Part shown: piece by piece, positions 19,668 to 31,600 of the stretch
Layout of the letters: each line of letters starts with the position of its first letter
How positions within the stretch are numbered: the first letter of the stretch is position 1
Source: Sabethes cyaneus
Taxonomy: Eukaryota; Arthropoda; Insecta; Diptera; Culicidae
Direction of reading: 5' to 3'
DNA length: 64,000 nt
Assembly (NCBI RefSeq): GCF_943734655.1
Contig: NC_071354.1
Location: 35,799,347-35,863,346 of the forward strand
The notes under the pieces: model-generated
Databases searched by the model: none
Told to the model about the DNA's origin: nothing
The model's input: the letters and a program-made list of their open reading frames with translations, nothing else
Program-made: the position numbers and the translations under genes

Positions 19668-22600
19668 TTACGTCTTCCGCCGGTTGCCCGTCGCTTTGAC
19701 CGGTCGGTTGTCCTGCTTGCCCTTGGCGTGCGCCAGTAGCGTCACTAGCTTTTTATGCGAATCGCCCACGATCCAGCCGTGCTGTTGCATGTGTTCGCTA
19801 CTGCTGCTGGTGTCATCTCCAGCACCGGTTTCCACTGTTGCGGTGCCGGTCTGTTGCTTTTGCTGGTGCTGTTGTTGCTGCTGCTGCTGGTGCTGCTGCT
19901 GTTGAGAAGATTCCAACTGTTGTTGCTGCTGCTGTGCCGATTGTTGTTGTTGCTGCTGCTGTTGCTGTTTCGATTTTGGCTTAGACTTTTGGTGACCTCC
20001 GCCGGCGGCTCCGGCCGCCTGCTTCGGCTTTGTTGGGGTGGCTTTTTTCTTCTGCTTTTTGTTTTTGCTGGCGGGAGCTTGCGCGTAATCGCCCGCCGAA
20101 TCATCGTCATCGTCACTGGCCGAAGCCGACGACGACGATGAGGATGATGACCAGAAGTAGAGGGTTTCGGCAGCATTGCGTTTACGGCGTGGTGCCGGCA
20201 TCAGGATGCTGTCGCTGAGCGTAGCATTCAGCTGTTCGATCTTAAGGTTCGCTTCGATATCGCTTTCCAACAACTTTTTCTTAACCTTCTTGCACTTGAT
20301 GTTATCCTCGAAGTCGCTGTCCGGATCGTATGCTACGTTTTTCATTTTTTTCGGTGGTCCTTTTCGTTGTTTCAACTTGGAACTGTTGTTGGTGGCGTTG
20401 GAGCTTTTGGTTGCTGCCGCCGACGGCGGCTCGGTTGGTTCTTTCGAAGCCTTAGAAGCCGCTGCTTTTGACGCTTTCTGGGTTTGAGTGTTATTGTTGT
20501 TATTGGAGGATTTGCTGGTTGTTGACTTTTTCGATTCCTCCCCAACCACCTGCTGCTGCTTGTCCTGTTTTTGCTTTTGCTGCTGTTGCTTGCCTGTCTG
20601 CGCTAGGTTTAGCTTTTGTTTGAACTTAGTTGTAATGGTCTTTGAAGAGATCACTACGCTGGACTCCAGGACGTGTTCGTCCAAAGCAGCAGACAAGTCT
20701 CGACCACCGTCTTCAGTTTCTGTCTTCGCTGGCGGCTCACTATCCTCCGCAGAGTTCTTGGCGGCCTTGCCGCCTTTACTGCGCCGTTTATTATCTCTCG
20801 TGCGATGGTTTTTACTCATCGACACTTCCATAATAACACTTTCCATTACTTGCCGGATCGTTTCGTCCGTAACGATTGGTTTTTTAGCATCCTGAGTTAC
20901 TGCAGCCTTCGCTTTCGCTTCGGTTTCCGCTTTGACTGACTGACTGGCGTTTTTAAGTGCAGATTCTCCCGACTTTTCTGTCGCTGAATCCGAAAGTTCT
21001 AACGTCTTGGCATCGGGTGCCTTCGCCGTTCCTTTGTCGCCCTTCTTCTTGACTAAACCAACAGCGTCGCTTAGGTTGAAATCTTCATACTCATCCGAGT
21101 CCCAAGTTTCGGTCAGTTTCTTTTGAATACTTCGTCTACGAAGTTTCCGCTCACCTTTCTCGTCTTCGTACTCCTCAAGCAACTTGGGATCCACTGAGCT
21201 AGCGTCAAGTTCGTTACTTTCCGCTGAAGTGTCATTGCTTTCCGGTTCGCTCTTTTTCTCCACTTCCAGCTTCTTCAGCGTATCGAACAGCTTGTCGAAG
21301 TCTTTTGCCACCGGCTTCACAGCACCTTCGGTTGGCGACGGTTCTTTCTTCGAGCCAGCTTCGTCCTTTAGTTTGTCTTTTGCTTTCTTGAAAATTCGTC
21401 CCATTATAAGGCTTTTCTTCTGCACGTCCGCCTTGATCGGCTTCTTCGGTGTCGTTTGCGTACTGCTGTAGCTGCTACTCTTGTCGTCTTCGTCCTCTTC
21501 GCTCAGATTGTTTGTCCCGTACACAAAATCATCCCGATCGGAGAAACTCAAACTGGAGACCTGACTGTCGTCGCCCTGATCAGTGGTGGTAGTGACCGTA
21601 GAATTAGCAGATTTTTCCGTTGCGTTTGAGCTTTTGTTGGTGGCAGTCGATGCAGACAAGCCACCGCCGGACGCTGATTTTTTGTTTGACGAGTACGACG
21701 CTAGTGGGGCCGTTTCTTCCGGGGTAGACTCCTGAAATGCGTATATGTCCTCGGGATCTGGTTTGTTCCGTTCGGATGCGTTGAGGGTGCTTAATTTGTT
21801 GGAAACTGATTTTTTCAGCGTTCCACCCCGTTTGGGAGTTGACCGCGTTGGAGTACTTGAAGGAGCGGATGGTTTCTTCTTCGCTTTAAAGCCAAGTTTG
21901 TTGGTGGCAGCAGCAGCTGCTGCTGCTGCTGCTTGTTCCTTCTTAGCTGAAGTACGTGAGCGGGCAGTAGTACTTTGAAGCCCATTTTTGGGTGAATCCG
22001 TTCTTTTCACAACGGGAGCTGGAGCAGCAATTTCCTCCGATGTATCGTTCTCTTCTCCGTTATCGGTGAGCTCAAACTCCTTGGGGATGTCTCCACACAA
22101 AGCCACATCTGCCAACGTGTCCAGCTTCGATTCCTTGGCAATCTGAATCCCACTCATCGGTATGGAAACCTTGAAGTTGTCGTACCCCTTCAGGGCTCCC
22201 TTGGTTTTGAAAGTTTTCTGCGAAAACACCGACGCTTGCGAGCTGGTCGACTTCGTCGAATTGTGTGGCGACAGGTTGCCTTCGTTTTCCGACGATGCCG
22301 ACTGTTGTCCGAGTTCCACCGTGGTCAGTTTAACATACTGATCGCCAAGGTTTCGTTGATTAATTGTTTGAATGTAGTTTTCACTTTCACTTACGTCCGG
22401 GAACGAGGGGAAGCTGTCGCCCATGTTGAAGCAGCTGCTTTCCGTTGTTTTGCTTTGTTGCGGTAGCGGAACGAACGAAGTCGGATAGGTAACACTAACT
22501 TTGGGCGGAGGGATTTGATCAACAGCCGACAGTCCAGCGTTGGCCGTCATTTCATCCGACTTAAGCGACACCGTTAGGTTGATGTTTTCGTTGTCTGCAT

Positions 22601-25600
22601 TGCTCTCCTTCAGCATTGAACAACATTCGTAGAACAGTTTCTCCTCCTGGCTGAGGTTCTTGATGGTATTCGGAGGGGACGAGTCGCCGACTGACACATC
22701 CTCGTTTGCACTCGGACTTGGAGCATTTGGTTTCGTTGCAGCCGTCAGTTCTTGTTCCTTCCGCTGTGCCTCCAGATATTCCTGTTCCGATAGCTTTGCA
22801 ATGTGCGACAGTGTCATGCGATGCTTGTTGTAGGCGTCTTGTTTTTTGAAAACTTTCTTACACAGATCGCAATTGAACGTAACCACGGGTTTTGTTTCGT
22901 CCACTGGCGGCTTTGGCCGACGTAGTTTTGTAACACAAATTGACTTTCTGCGTTTGCGCTTCTTAATACTACCACCGAAGAGCGGTCCTTCGGTTGTTAC
23001 GCTCGCATCATCATCGATCGCACTATTGCTTTCGTCTTCTGCAGTGGCATCCAGCGAATCATTGACCGAGGACGCTTGACCCGTCGCTGGCCTTAGGAAA
23101 CTATCATCTCGACGAACAAAACATGCCAAAGACATATTATCATCTTCCGAATCGGATTCCGAGTCGGATTTGTTGATAATATCCTGTACGAGCTTGTTCA
23201 GCTTTGGCGATTCGTCTTCGTCGTCATTCGAGAACGACAAAGATTCGCGAGGTTTTGGCGCAATACTGGCCTTAGCTACCTCGTTTTCGACCACCTTAAC
23301 CAACTCATCGATTTTCTTTGTTTCTTTAGCGGGCGTTTCCTTGACCGGCGTAGAACTGGCCGCCGCAGACTCGAACGCAATTGGTGTATTACTCTTACGA
23401 GGTTTCCGCCGGCTTCGGTCGATAAGCTGAATCTCCTCTTCGATGTTGAACAGCTTGGAGAGATTCTCCGCTAGTTGACTATTTTTGGTTCTGCGCTTTG
23501 TGCCGGTTGTTGCCGTCGGTAGAGGCTCTAACAGGGACTCTATGGTAGGCTCCGGCGTTCCATTGAACACGCTCTGGTTGCGTCTCCGACCGACCGACTT
23601 CAGATCATGTTCCCACACATCGCTTGGACCGGGTGTTTTTGAACGTGTCACTTTAGGCTTGTCTTCAAGTTCTTTTTGCTGCTGCTCCTCCTCATCCAGG
23701 AAAGACACCGCTTGATAGACGGATGCCCGTCGTCGGTACTGGCGCTTAGTAGCTTTACCGATATCCGCCAGACTTTCTTCCACCGCTTTTGGTTGCGATT
23801 CCTCCTCCGGTTGAATGGCAGCATAGACGGACGCTCGCCGCGCACTAATCCTCCGCAAAGGTTGCGCAGCAACCATAACCTTCCGGTTTTCTTCTTCCCG
23901 CTGCAACCGTTCTCGTTCCGCCTCTCGTAGTATCTTTTCCTTTTCCTCCCGCTGTTTTCGATTTTCTTCCGCCAGCCGGCGCTCTTCTTCCGCACGCTTG
24001 GCAGCGGCGGCTGCGGCAGCTACGGCCGCCGCAGATTTCCGCCTCGGGTCTCGGGGTTTCATTGCGGCTTCGGCAAAGCTGGCCACCAGGCTAAAATCAA
24101 CTCCCCCCTGACTACGGGTGCCCCGCCGAGAGGTCAGTATTAAGTCGTCCTTGAAGCTACTGGCCGCCAGGAGCCGTTCCTGCTCGGCATCTTTTTCCTC
24201 CATGTATTGGGCCAAATTCTTGTCGACAAACACGGACGACCGGCGGGCCATTATTCGCTTCGGCGGTGCTGGTGGGGTTGGTTTTGCTTTCGGCGCTTTA
24301 GGAGCGACAGCTGGCGATGGAGTTCTCGGCTTCGATTGTACTTCGGCGGCTATCGCCGGAGTTTGCGACCGTTTCGGAGTCTTTGCAGGCTCTGGTTTTG
24401 CCTCCTCTTTCGGTTTCTTACTTGGCGATGGTGTACTGCCACCGCTGTCATTCGAGAGACTATCGTCGTTGGTTGCTTTTCCGCTACCAGCCTTCCGTTT
24501 CGTAGGTCGCTTTTCTGCGGTTTGCGGAGTAATCTCCTCTTGGGGAACCGCTGCGGGAACGCTAGCGGTAGGTTCGTCGTTCAAGGGTTTAGCTGGAGTT
24601 GAACCCTTCTTCTTGCTGGCTGGTTTGGACTGGGCGGGTGTCTCGATGTTCAACGTATCTTTCAAGCGATCCAAATCAGTCTTTTTCGCCTTCTGTTGTT
24701 GGGGATAAGGGAAGGGCGTTTTCGATCGAGATTTAGCCGTCGATTTTTTCTTCGTTTGTTCCTTTGACTGTGTTTCATCAGTTTTCTCCTCGGAGGATTT
24801 CTCTTTGGGCTCAACAGTAACCTCTTCCGTAGTCGGCTTGGGAAAATCTGCGTTATTCTGGGATTTTTTACCTTCAGCAGTCTTTTTACCGGTACCTTTA
24901 CCTTTTTTAGTGGTCACTGATTTCTCGACAGAGTCAACGTTGGCCAGATGGTTTAAGTACTGCTGCTTCTGTCGACCCTTTCGTTCAAGTCCTGCCAGCC
25001 GATCGATGTCGATGGAAAGCTTACGCGTCCGCCGCTTCGCCGGCGGTTGTTTTACTGGCGGTGCTGGTGCTGGAGTAGGTGCCTTCTCGGGAACCTTCTT
25101 TTCGGGTGGGTCTTCGTTAGCCACTTCTTTACCGGTAGGCTTCTTTCCACTCTTTTTCTTCTGCTTCTCTGCAGCCTGTTCTTCGGGAATGGTTGTTTCC
25201 GTCGCAGTTTGCTCCTTAACACCGTCATCCACGGGCTTCGTTTCAACATTTATTGGTTTATCATTTTGTTCGGCCGGAACAATTACATTTTCTGCAACTA
25301 CTTCCGCTACCCGTTCAACTGCTTTAGAACTTTCCTCCGGCAACACCGGGACATTCTGCGTGGATTCTTCGTTCATTTTCCCGGCTTCCCCTTCCTTAAC
25401 TTCCTCAACAGCAACCGTTTGCTCTCGCGCAGATTCTTTGGCAATCTTTTTAGCCGGAGTCTTCTTTCCGCTGCTGCTGCCGCTACTGCTGCTGGACACT
25501 GTCGGTGAATTTCTCGCCAGCAAGTCCGGATGGCGGGGAAGCACCTTACGCTTCGCTAGCTGGGGGATTTGCTCCAACGAAAACTTAACGTCCGGCTTCT

Positions 25601-28600
25601 CGCAGGACATATCGTGCATCATTTTCAGATCCTGCAGGGCCGATTGATCGACTTCTTTGAAACTTTCCAGCAGTTGATCCGAAAGGATGGAAGCAAGCTC
25701 GTTCTTTCGTCGTTTCCGAACGGTTTTCCCACTGTTGCTGCCGGCGCTGGTGGGCGTATCGGAACTGCTTTTCAGCGACTCTAGCTCGACCTCGGTGCCC
25801 TTTGGTTCCGGTTCCGCTACCGAAGCCGTTGTCTCTTCGGTGGTTTGCTCTGGCGGCTTTTCAAGCGGTAATTCCGGTATCGTTGCCGAATCCGTTTTCG
25901 GCGATGGTTGCTCGGCGGGTGGTTCAACGCTTTCAAGCACTGTGGGCTGTGATGGAGTAGGTTCAATTGGAAAAACTTGAAGAATAACTTCCGGTTCAAA
26001 TGGTGCATTGATTGCATCGGGACTAGCTTGTCGGGGTGGCTGGGGCTTCTCGGGAACGGTGAATATTTGTGCTTTGGCCCGAGATGTTCTCGCTCGGGAA
26101 CGACTTTTCTTCTCCACCGGCGGTGGACATAGTTCAGTTGGTTTGGTGGGCGATGGAACTACCTGCACTTCGATCACCGGAACGATTTCTTCCGGTGCCT
26201 TTTTCGGCGATTGCTGCGCAGATCGGGATTGTGCGGCCGCTGCTGCTGCGTTTTCAATTTGCTTCACAATAACGTCTCGATTGGGCAGCAAAATTTTTTC
26301 CAGCAAGGCGGCGGCTGCCGCAGACGAAGATACCGACGGAGATGGTATCGTCAGTGGCGGGATAACGGGAGGCTTCAAATGCGGTGGCAGTCCAACGGCT
26401 GCTAGACGTTGCAGATCCAGCCCCAGTGGTGGGGCAGCAAGGAGTGAATGCGAAAGAAATGGAAGTGGAAGAAAGGGAGCCGGTGGCACCATGGATGCAA
26501 CCGGAGTTGGAGCAGCTGATGACGGGTCGCTCATTGTCGGTGGTGAAATGAAGAGGCTCTTGCGACGATTGCGCTTGCTTGTACTTGTAGTTGTTGGAGT
26601 GGTGGTTGTCAGTTGAGATTGAACAGTCGGAACCACAGAACTAGAGACAGTCGGTATGATAAGCTGAGCTGGGTTCAACGATAGCGGAGGGTTTCTATCG
26701 ATAACTGGTGGACGTTCCGGAATGTTGAGTGTAACCGGAGGTTGTTTGCTGATGGGACTCTGATGACTCTTTGCTTCTGTTATAGTAACGGAAATGCGAT
26801 TCTCCAACGGCCTTTCCTGCCTCAAAGTTGACGCAATGGAAGGCTGTGGAGGAAGCTGCTGAGGAATGGGCAATTTTACCGATGGATGTTGTTGAACTGT
26901 AGGCGTACTTTTCCTAGGATCGCCGTACTGCTGCTGCTGTTGGGTGCTGTGGTGCTTTCGAACTGGCGACGGCAGTGAAGGCGGTGGTGAGGATTCGACT
27001 GGAGGCGTTACGGGGGGCATTGTTGATCGATTCTCTATCGAGGGAGGGGGCTGCCGACGGGCAACGATAGTAACGGATGGAGCTTCCTTGGAAATTACTG
27101 GTCTTGATTTGTACTCGACTCGTTCAATTATAAGTCCTGGTGGAAGCTTAATCGACGGAAGATTTCTATTGGGGGCCGATGGCCCTGGCTGCTGATACTG
27201 CGGCTGCGGATGATGGTGCTGGTGTTGCGTTTGTGGTGATTGATGATGCGTTAACGGTGGAGGCAGGTGATGCGGTGAATGTGCTGGCGCTGTGGGTGAT
27301 CGAGGCGGCGGCGAGAGATGCTGCTTCTGATGATTGTACACATCTCGCGTCCGGGGTGGCATACTTCGACCAATAGGACTGTTTTTAGATAAATTTAAAG
27401 GCTCGTCGGAAATGTCTTCCATTGGTGTCACGATCGGAGCAACGGGTGAGAGCATTACTGGTTTCGGTGGTGCCGGCGAGTGACGCGTATTCGTTACCAG
27501 CGGAAGTGGTGCCACCTGCGGAGGAGGTATTTGCAAGGGTAATACTGCCAGCGTTTGGGGCGGAACAGAGATCAGATTCGGTGATGTGAACAGTGCTTGC
27601 TTTGAAGCTCGTGTTTCGACTGTTGGAGAAGTCTTTTTCTGACATTTTTCTGCATTTTTCATCGATACATGATTGAAGAAATCTACTCCAAGCTTTTCCG
27701 ATAGCTTTCCCGTCAGCATCGCAATGCAGTCGTTAAGTTTTTTAGGTTTTCTCTTGTTCGCTTGTTGCGATGAAGGTGTCGATGGAGTCGATGTGACGGA
27801 AGCTGACAATGATACCTGTGATGGAGATTTAACAGGCGTTGTAGGCTCAGCTGGCTCCGGTACAATGGGCTGATCTGGCGTCTCCTCTGCGACTGGTTCC
27901 ATTTGCAGCGAGGATAATTGTTTTGGAGATTCAACATTTTTAACCGGAGTTACCGCAGAAACGATTGGATCAACACTACTTAGCTGGCCGTCACTTGTTT
28001 CCTTGTCAGGATTCTTGATATTAATTTCAGGCACTTTTTCAATACAAGGTTCATCAATTTGTCTCACCTTATTTTCTTCTTTTTCTTGTGTGCTTGCAAC
28101 GTCTAATTCCGGAGGTTTTTCCACACCTTCTTCATTTTTCTCTACTACATTTTCTTTAACATCTGCGGTTCCAGTTTCTGCTACAGGTGAACTCCGCTCG
28201 CTCTTCTTGCCTTCATTGACGGGACTCTTGCTTTCCTTGCTCTTAGTTGAATTTTTCTTAGCGGAGACCGGACTAGCTTCCTTTTGTTTGAGTTCCTTTC
28301 TCGCTGGCGACGACGACGACGACGACGACACTGCCTTCGAATTATTTCTCGTTCTAGTAGACGCTATTCTAACGGAGCCACTGCGTAACATTCGATTGTT
28401 AGCTGCCAGTCCTTTTCGGAAAGGTAACACCTTCTTTTTACTCTTCCAGTGCACGCTTCTTCTGCCAACGAAGTGTTTTCCCCGTACCGGAAGAGTTTTT
28501 CCCCTTGGAATCGGTTTTTTATTTTTTGCTGCCATCGGAGGATTCTCATCCTTCTTTTCATCCTCCTTAGTGTCTTCAGTCTGCTCTTTTTTGATTTCCT

Positions 28601-31600
28601 CCGTTTTTTCTTGTTTGACTTCTTTTACTTCCTTGGGCTGTTGAACTTTCTCCGCTTCATCTTTTGGCGTCGAGCTCCGACCGGTAGCCGGTACTTTTGT
28701 GGACAGTTTGCTTTTTCCTGTTGGTGGTTTTTTACTGGTACTGGGAACACAAGATACTTTCCCGCTTCGCAGCTTGGTAACCGTGGAGGCGCTCGCTCCA
28801 CGCGGCACTCCGGCTTTCGATGGTGCCAAAGTGGAGACAACTTGCTTCTTACCGCTTTTCGTTAGACTCATCTGAGGACGCTTCCGAATTTGCTTAGTCA
28901 TCTGGAGAATTTGCCGAGAGATTCGCTTTGCCGGCAGGTTCGCCGTGAGCCGCTTCACAATGTCACCTGGAGATAGAAAAAAAAAATTAATGTAGATATT
29001 GAAGATGAAATCATCATAAATTTGATTTTTATTCATGATAATTTACTTTCAGAAATTCTGCTTACTAAAATGCAAATCCGACACATTGTTTGTAGTGAAC
29101 TTCTTGAACACTCAACCATCTGACAGATTAAAAAAACGATGGACGTCGCTCGACGATGGTTCAAAATTTTTACCCTACGACAGATTCTGGTTAAGTTTAG
29201 GGAGTACAACCTGCAGCCGCATCATCAGTTTGGGGATTTCAAGACGGCGTACGATTTAGTAAAACGGAACGAGCTGACTACAAGCCAAAGATACGTATAA
29301 GAAGCGTGGTAAGACGCTTGGAAGGGCTAAAGTAAAAGGGGATAAACTATCTATACAACATTTCTTTTAAAGGTTCAATAAAAAGAGCAGACTCAAGGCT
29401 CTCTACTCACCTCACTTCTTAAACAAACCATATGAAGTTCTAAACCGTACTTCCGAGACAAACACGGACAAGTAACGAAAACAATCCAGCTAAGTGTAGA
29501 ATTACACTTATGATTTGTATTTTCATATTTTTTGTAATATTATTAAAAGGACTCGAATGAATGCCTTGCGTTTAAAAAGTCCTAATAAACTAATAACAAC
29601 AACAACATATCAAGTTCTGTTTTGACAAACTCGCACAAAACTTGCAATATGTAGAAAACTTATTCCTGCAGTGGCTTTTTATGGACATATGGAGCATAGG
29701 CGTAGCCGTGTGACTTAAGCAAGGAATAAATCGCAAGCCCTTTCTTTACCCTTCGCGTTGAATTCTACCCCCAGAGGACAATCCCACCCTCGCCCAAGAG
29801 GTGCCCAACATAGCTGTGACAAACCGCAAGCACCTACTTAGCACATCTACGTGGCCATATCTGGAAATACTGCCATTTGTATAACTGAGTAGCCAATTAG
29901 GAAGCGTCGCCTGGAAGAAATGGAGTGCGAGGACATGGAACAGCTGTTTCGTTCACAGAAAATGTGTAAATTCTACAAGAAATTGAACGCATTCCGCAAA
30001 GGCTTTGTGCCGCGAGCCAAAACATGTCGAGATAAAGACGGAGGGATTTTGTCAGTTCAAATCCTGAGGGATTTTTGTGAGGCATATACCCTGTCAAAAG
30101 GATTTTTTGATATCTGATCTCGTTGAAAAGTTACAGCAAGAACTGTGGGGTCACCTTCAAGGGAAAGGCATCGCTGTACGAAATTTTAAACGCTTTCGAA
30201 ACTATGTTTTTTTAGCTGGCGGTACGTGTGTCTCAGAATCTGATGGACTGATTTGGCTGTTTTGAGGAATGTAGAAATGAATTATGTAAATTGTTACGTG
30301 ACCCTTTTTTGATACCTCATTTTTCAATGTTTTCGGAACTCTCAATTGGCGATTTTTTATGAAAAAACACCTTTCTTTTGAAAAAATGCCGCCATTTTGG
30401 GAATTTTTTGAATTTTCAAAAATCGCTACGTAACAATTTAGGTATCGACCAAAAGTTTCAAAATCATCATTGAAATGCATTTTCCAATACTCCGTTGGTT
30501 CTCGGCCAGTAACCAAAATACCCAAACGCTTAGATTTAACTCCAGATTGTATACTATTCCCCCGAAAACCATTCCCCAGAAACCCATTTCCCAGAATCCC
30601 ATTCCCCAGAAAATCATTCCCCAGAAAGCACCATTTCCCAGAAAATCATTCCCCCGAATGTACCATTTTCCGGAATATACCATTGCCCAGAAAGACACTC
30701 CCCAGAACGAACCATTCCCTAGAAAGCCAATCCCCAGAAAGAAAGTTGGAAATAAAAAAGGCTGGCTTACAACTAGAAGCAAAATTAGAAAAAGAAGAAT
30801 ATGTTTTCCCGTGTCCCCAATACCCTGAATTCCACATACCCGAATGTAACACCAGCTGATTAAAGTTTCTATAACAGCAGCTTTGTCGATTAATAATTTC
30901 GAACTGTAAATTAATTATTGCGAGGGGTATGGCTAAAGGATTGTAACTAGAGTTCAGTAAGCCTAGGAAAACGAATTTTAGACGAGGTGTTTAAGTGTCG
31001 GTCTCGTCAATTTATAAGTCTATGCTGTCCTTACTCGCTGCCGCTCGTTCGGACTAAACTAAGGGATAACACCTACTAGTCAGTAAGCCTAGGAAAACGC
31101 CCGCACCTAAATAGAGGTGGTTTCTGCGGGGGGGGGGCTGCCCCCCCGCAGTGGCCGGCACTTCCGACGGCGGGTCGCCGGCGAACACTCGCGGCCTGCG
31201 GCCGTCTCGCCCTAAATCGTCTATAATCCGCAGGGAAGCAGGGGTTTCAAGCAATCGATTCCCGCGTCACGCTTATTACCGAATTAATAGCAAGCGTCGC
31301 CTAGATAATTCAGGGCGAGACGGCCGTAGGCCGCGAGTGTTCGCCGGCGACCCGCCGTCGGAAGTGCCGGCCACTGCGGGGGGGTAGCCCCCCCGCAGAA
31401 ACCACCTCTATTTAGGTGCGGGCGTTTTCCTAGGCTTACTGACTAGTAGGGGTTATTCTTTAGTTCAGTCCGAACGAGCGGCAGCGAGTAAGGACAGCAT
31501 ATACCCAACAATTGACTAGGGCGAATTGGTAGAATTATTGATGGGGATGGTCACAAAGATCCTTGTACTGCACGGAAATTCACTAACGAAAGTAATTGCG

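Noticed and set aside
24118..25647. Long plus-strand frames (196 and 280 codons) opposite the zinc-finger exon
   Set aside because: Antisense shadows of a 9.3 kb low-complexity coding exon; no independent domain and Ser/Gly/Phe-rich content explained by the coding strand.
30555..30742. Short repeats with variable spacers, considered as a CRISPR-like array
   Set aside because: Units are 15-17 bp with three to five variable bases, there is an inverted partner, and the host is an insect; the foldback explanation accounts for all of it.
30438..30782. Minus-strand Trp/Gly/Phe-rich 114-codon frame
   Set aside because: It is the foldback arm array read as codons (15-bp units are a multiple of three), not a gene.
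31054..31387. Open frames on both strands of the GC-rich module
   Set aside because: They mirror each other because the sequence is an inverted repeat; GC-rich sequence has few stops.
31022..31500. GC-rich module as rDNA or bacterial contamination
   Set aside because: It lies inside elements bounded by perfect 7-bp target duplications in two separate places, so it is integrated insect DNA; a foreign ultimate origin is still open.
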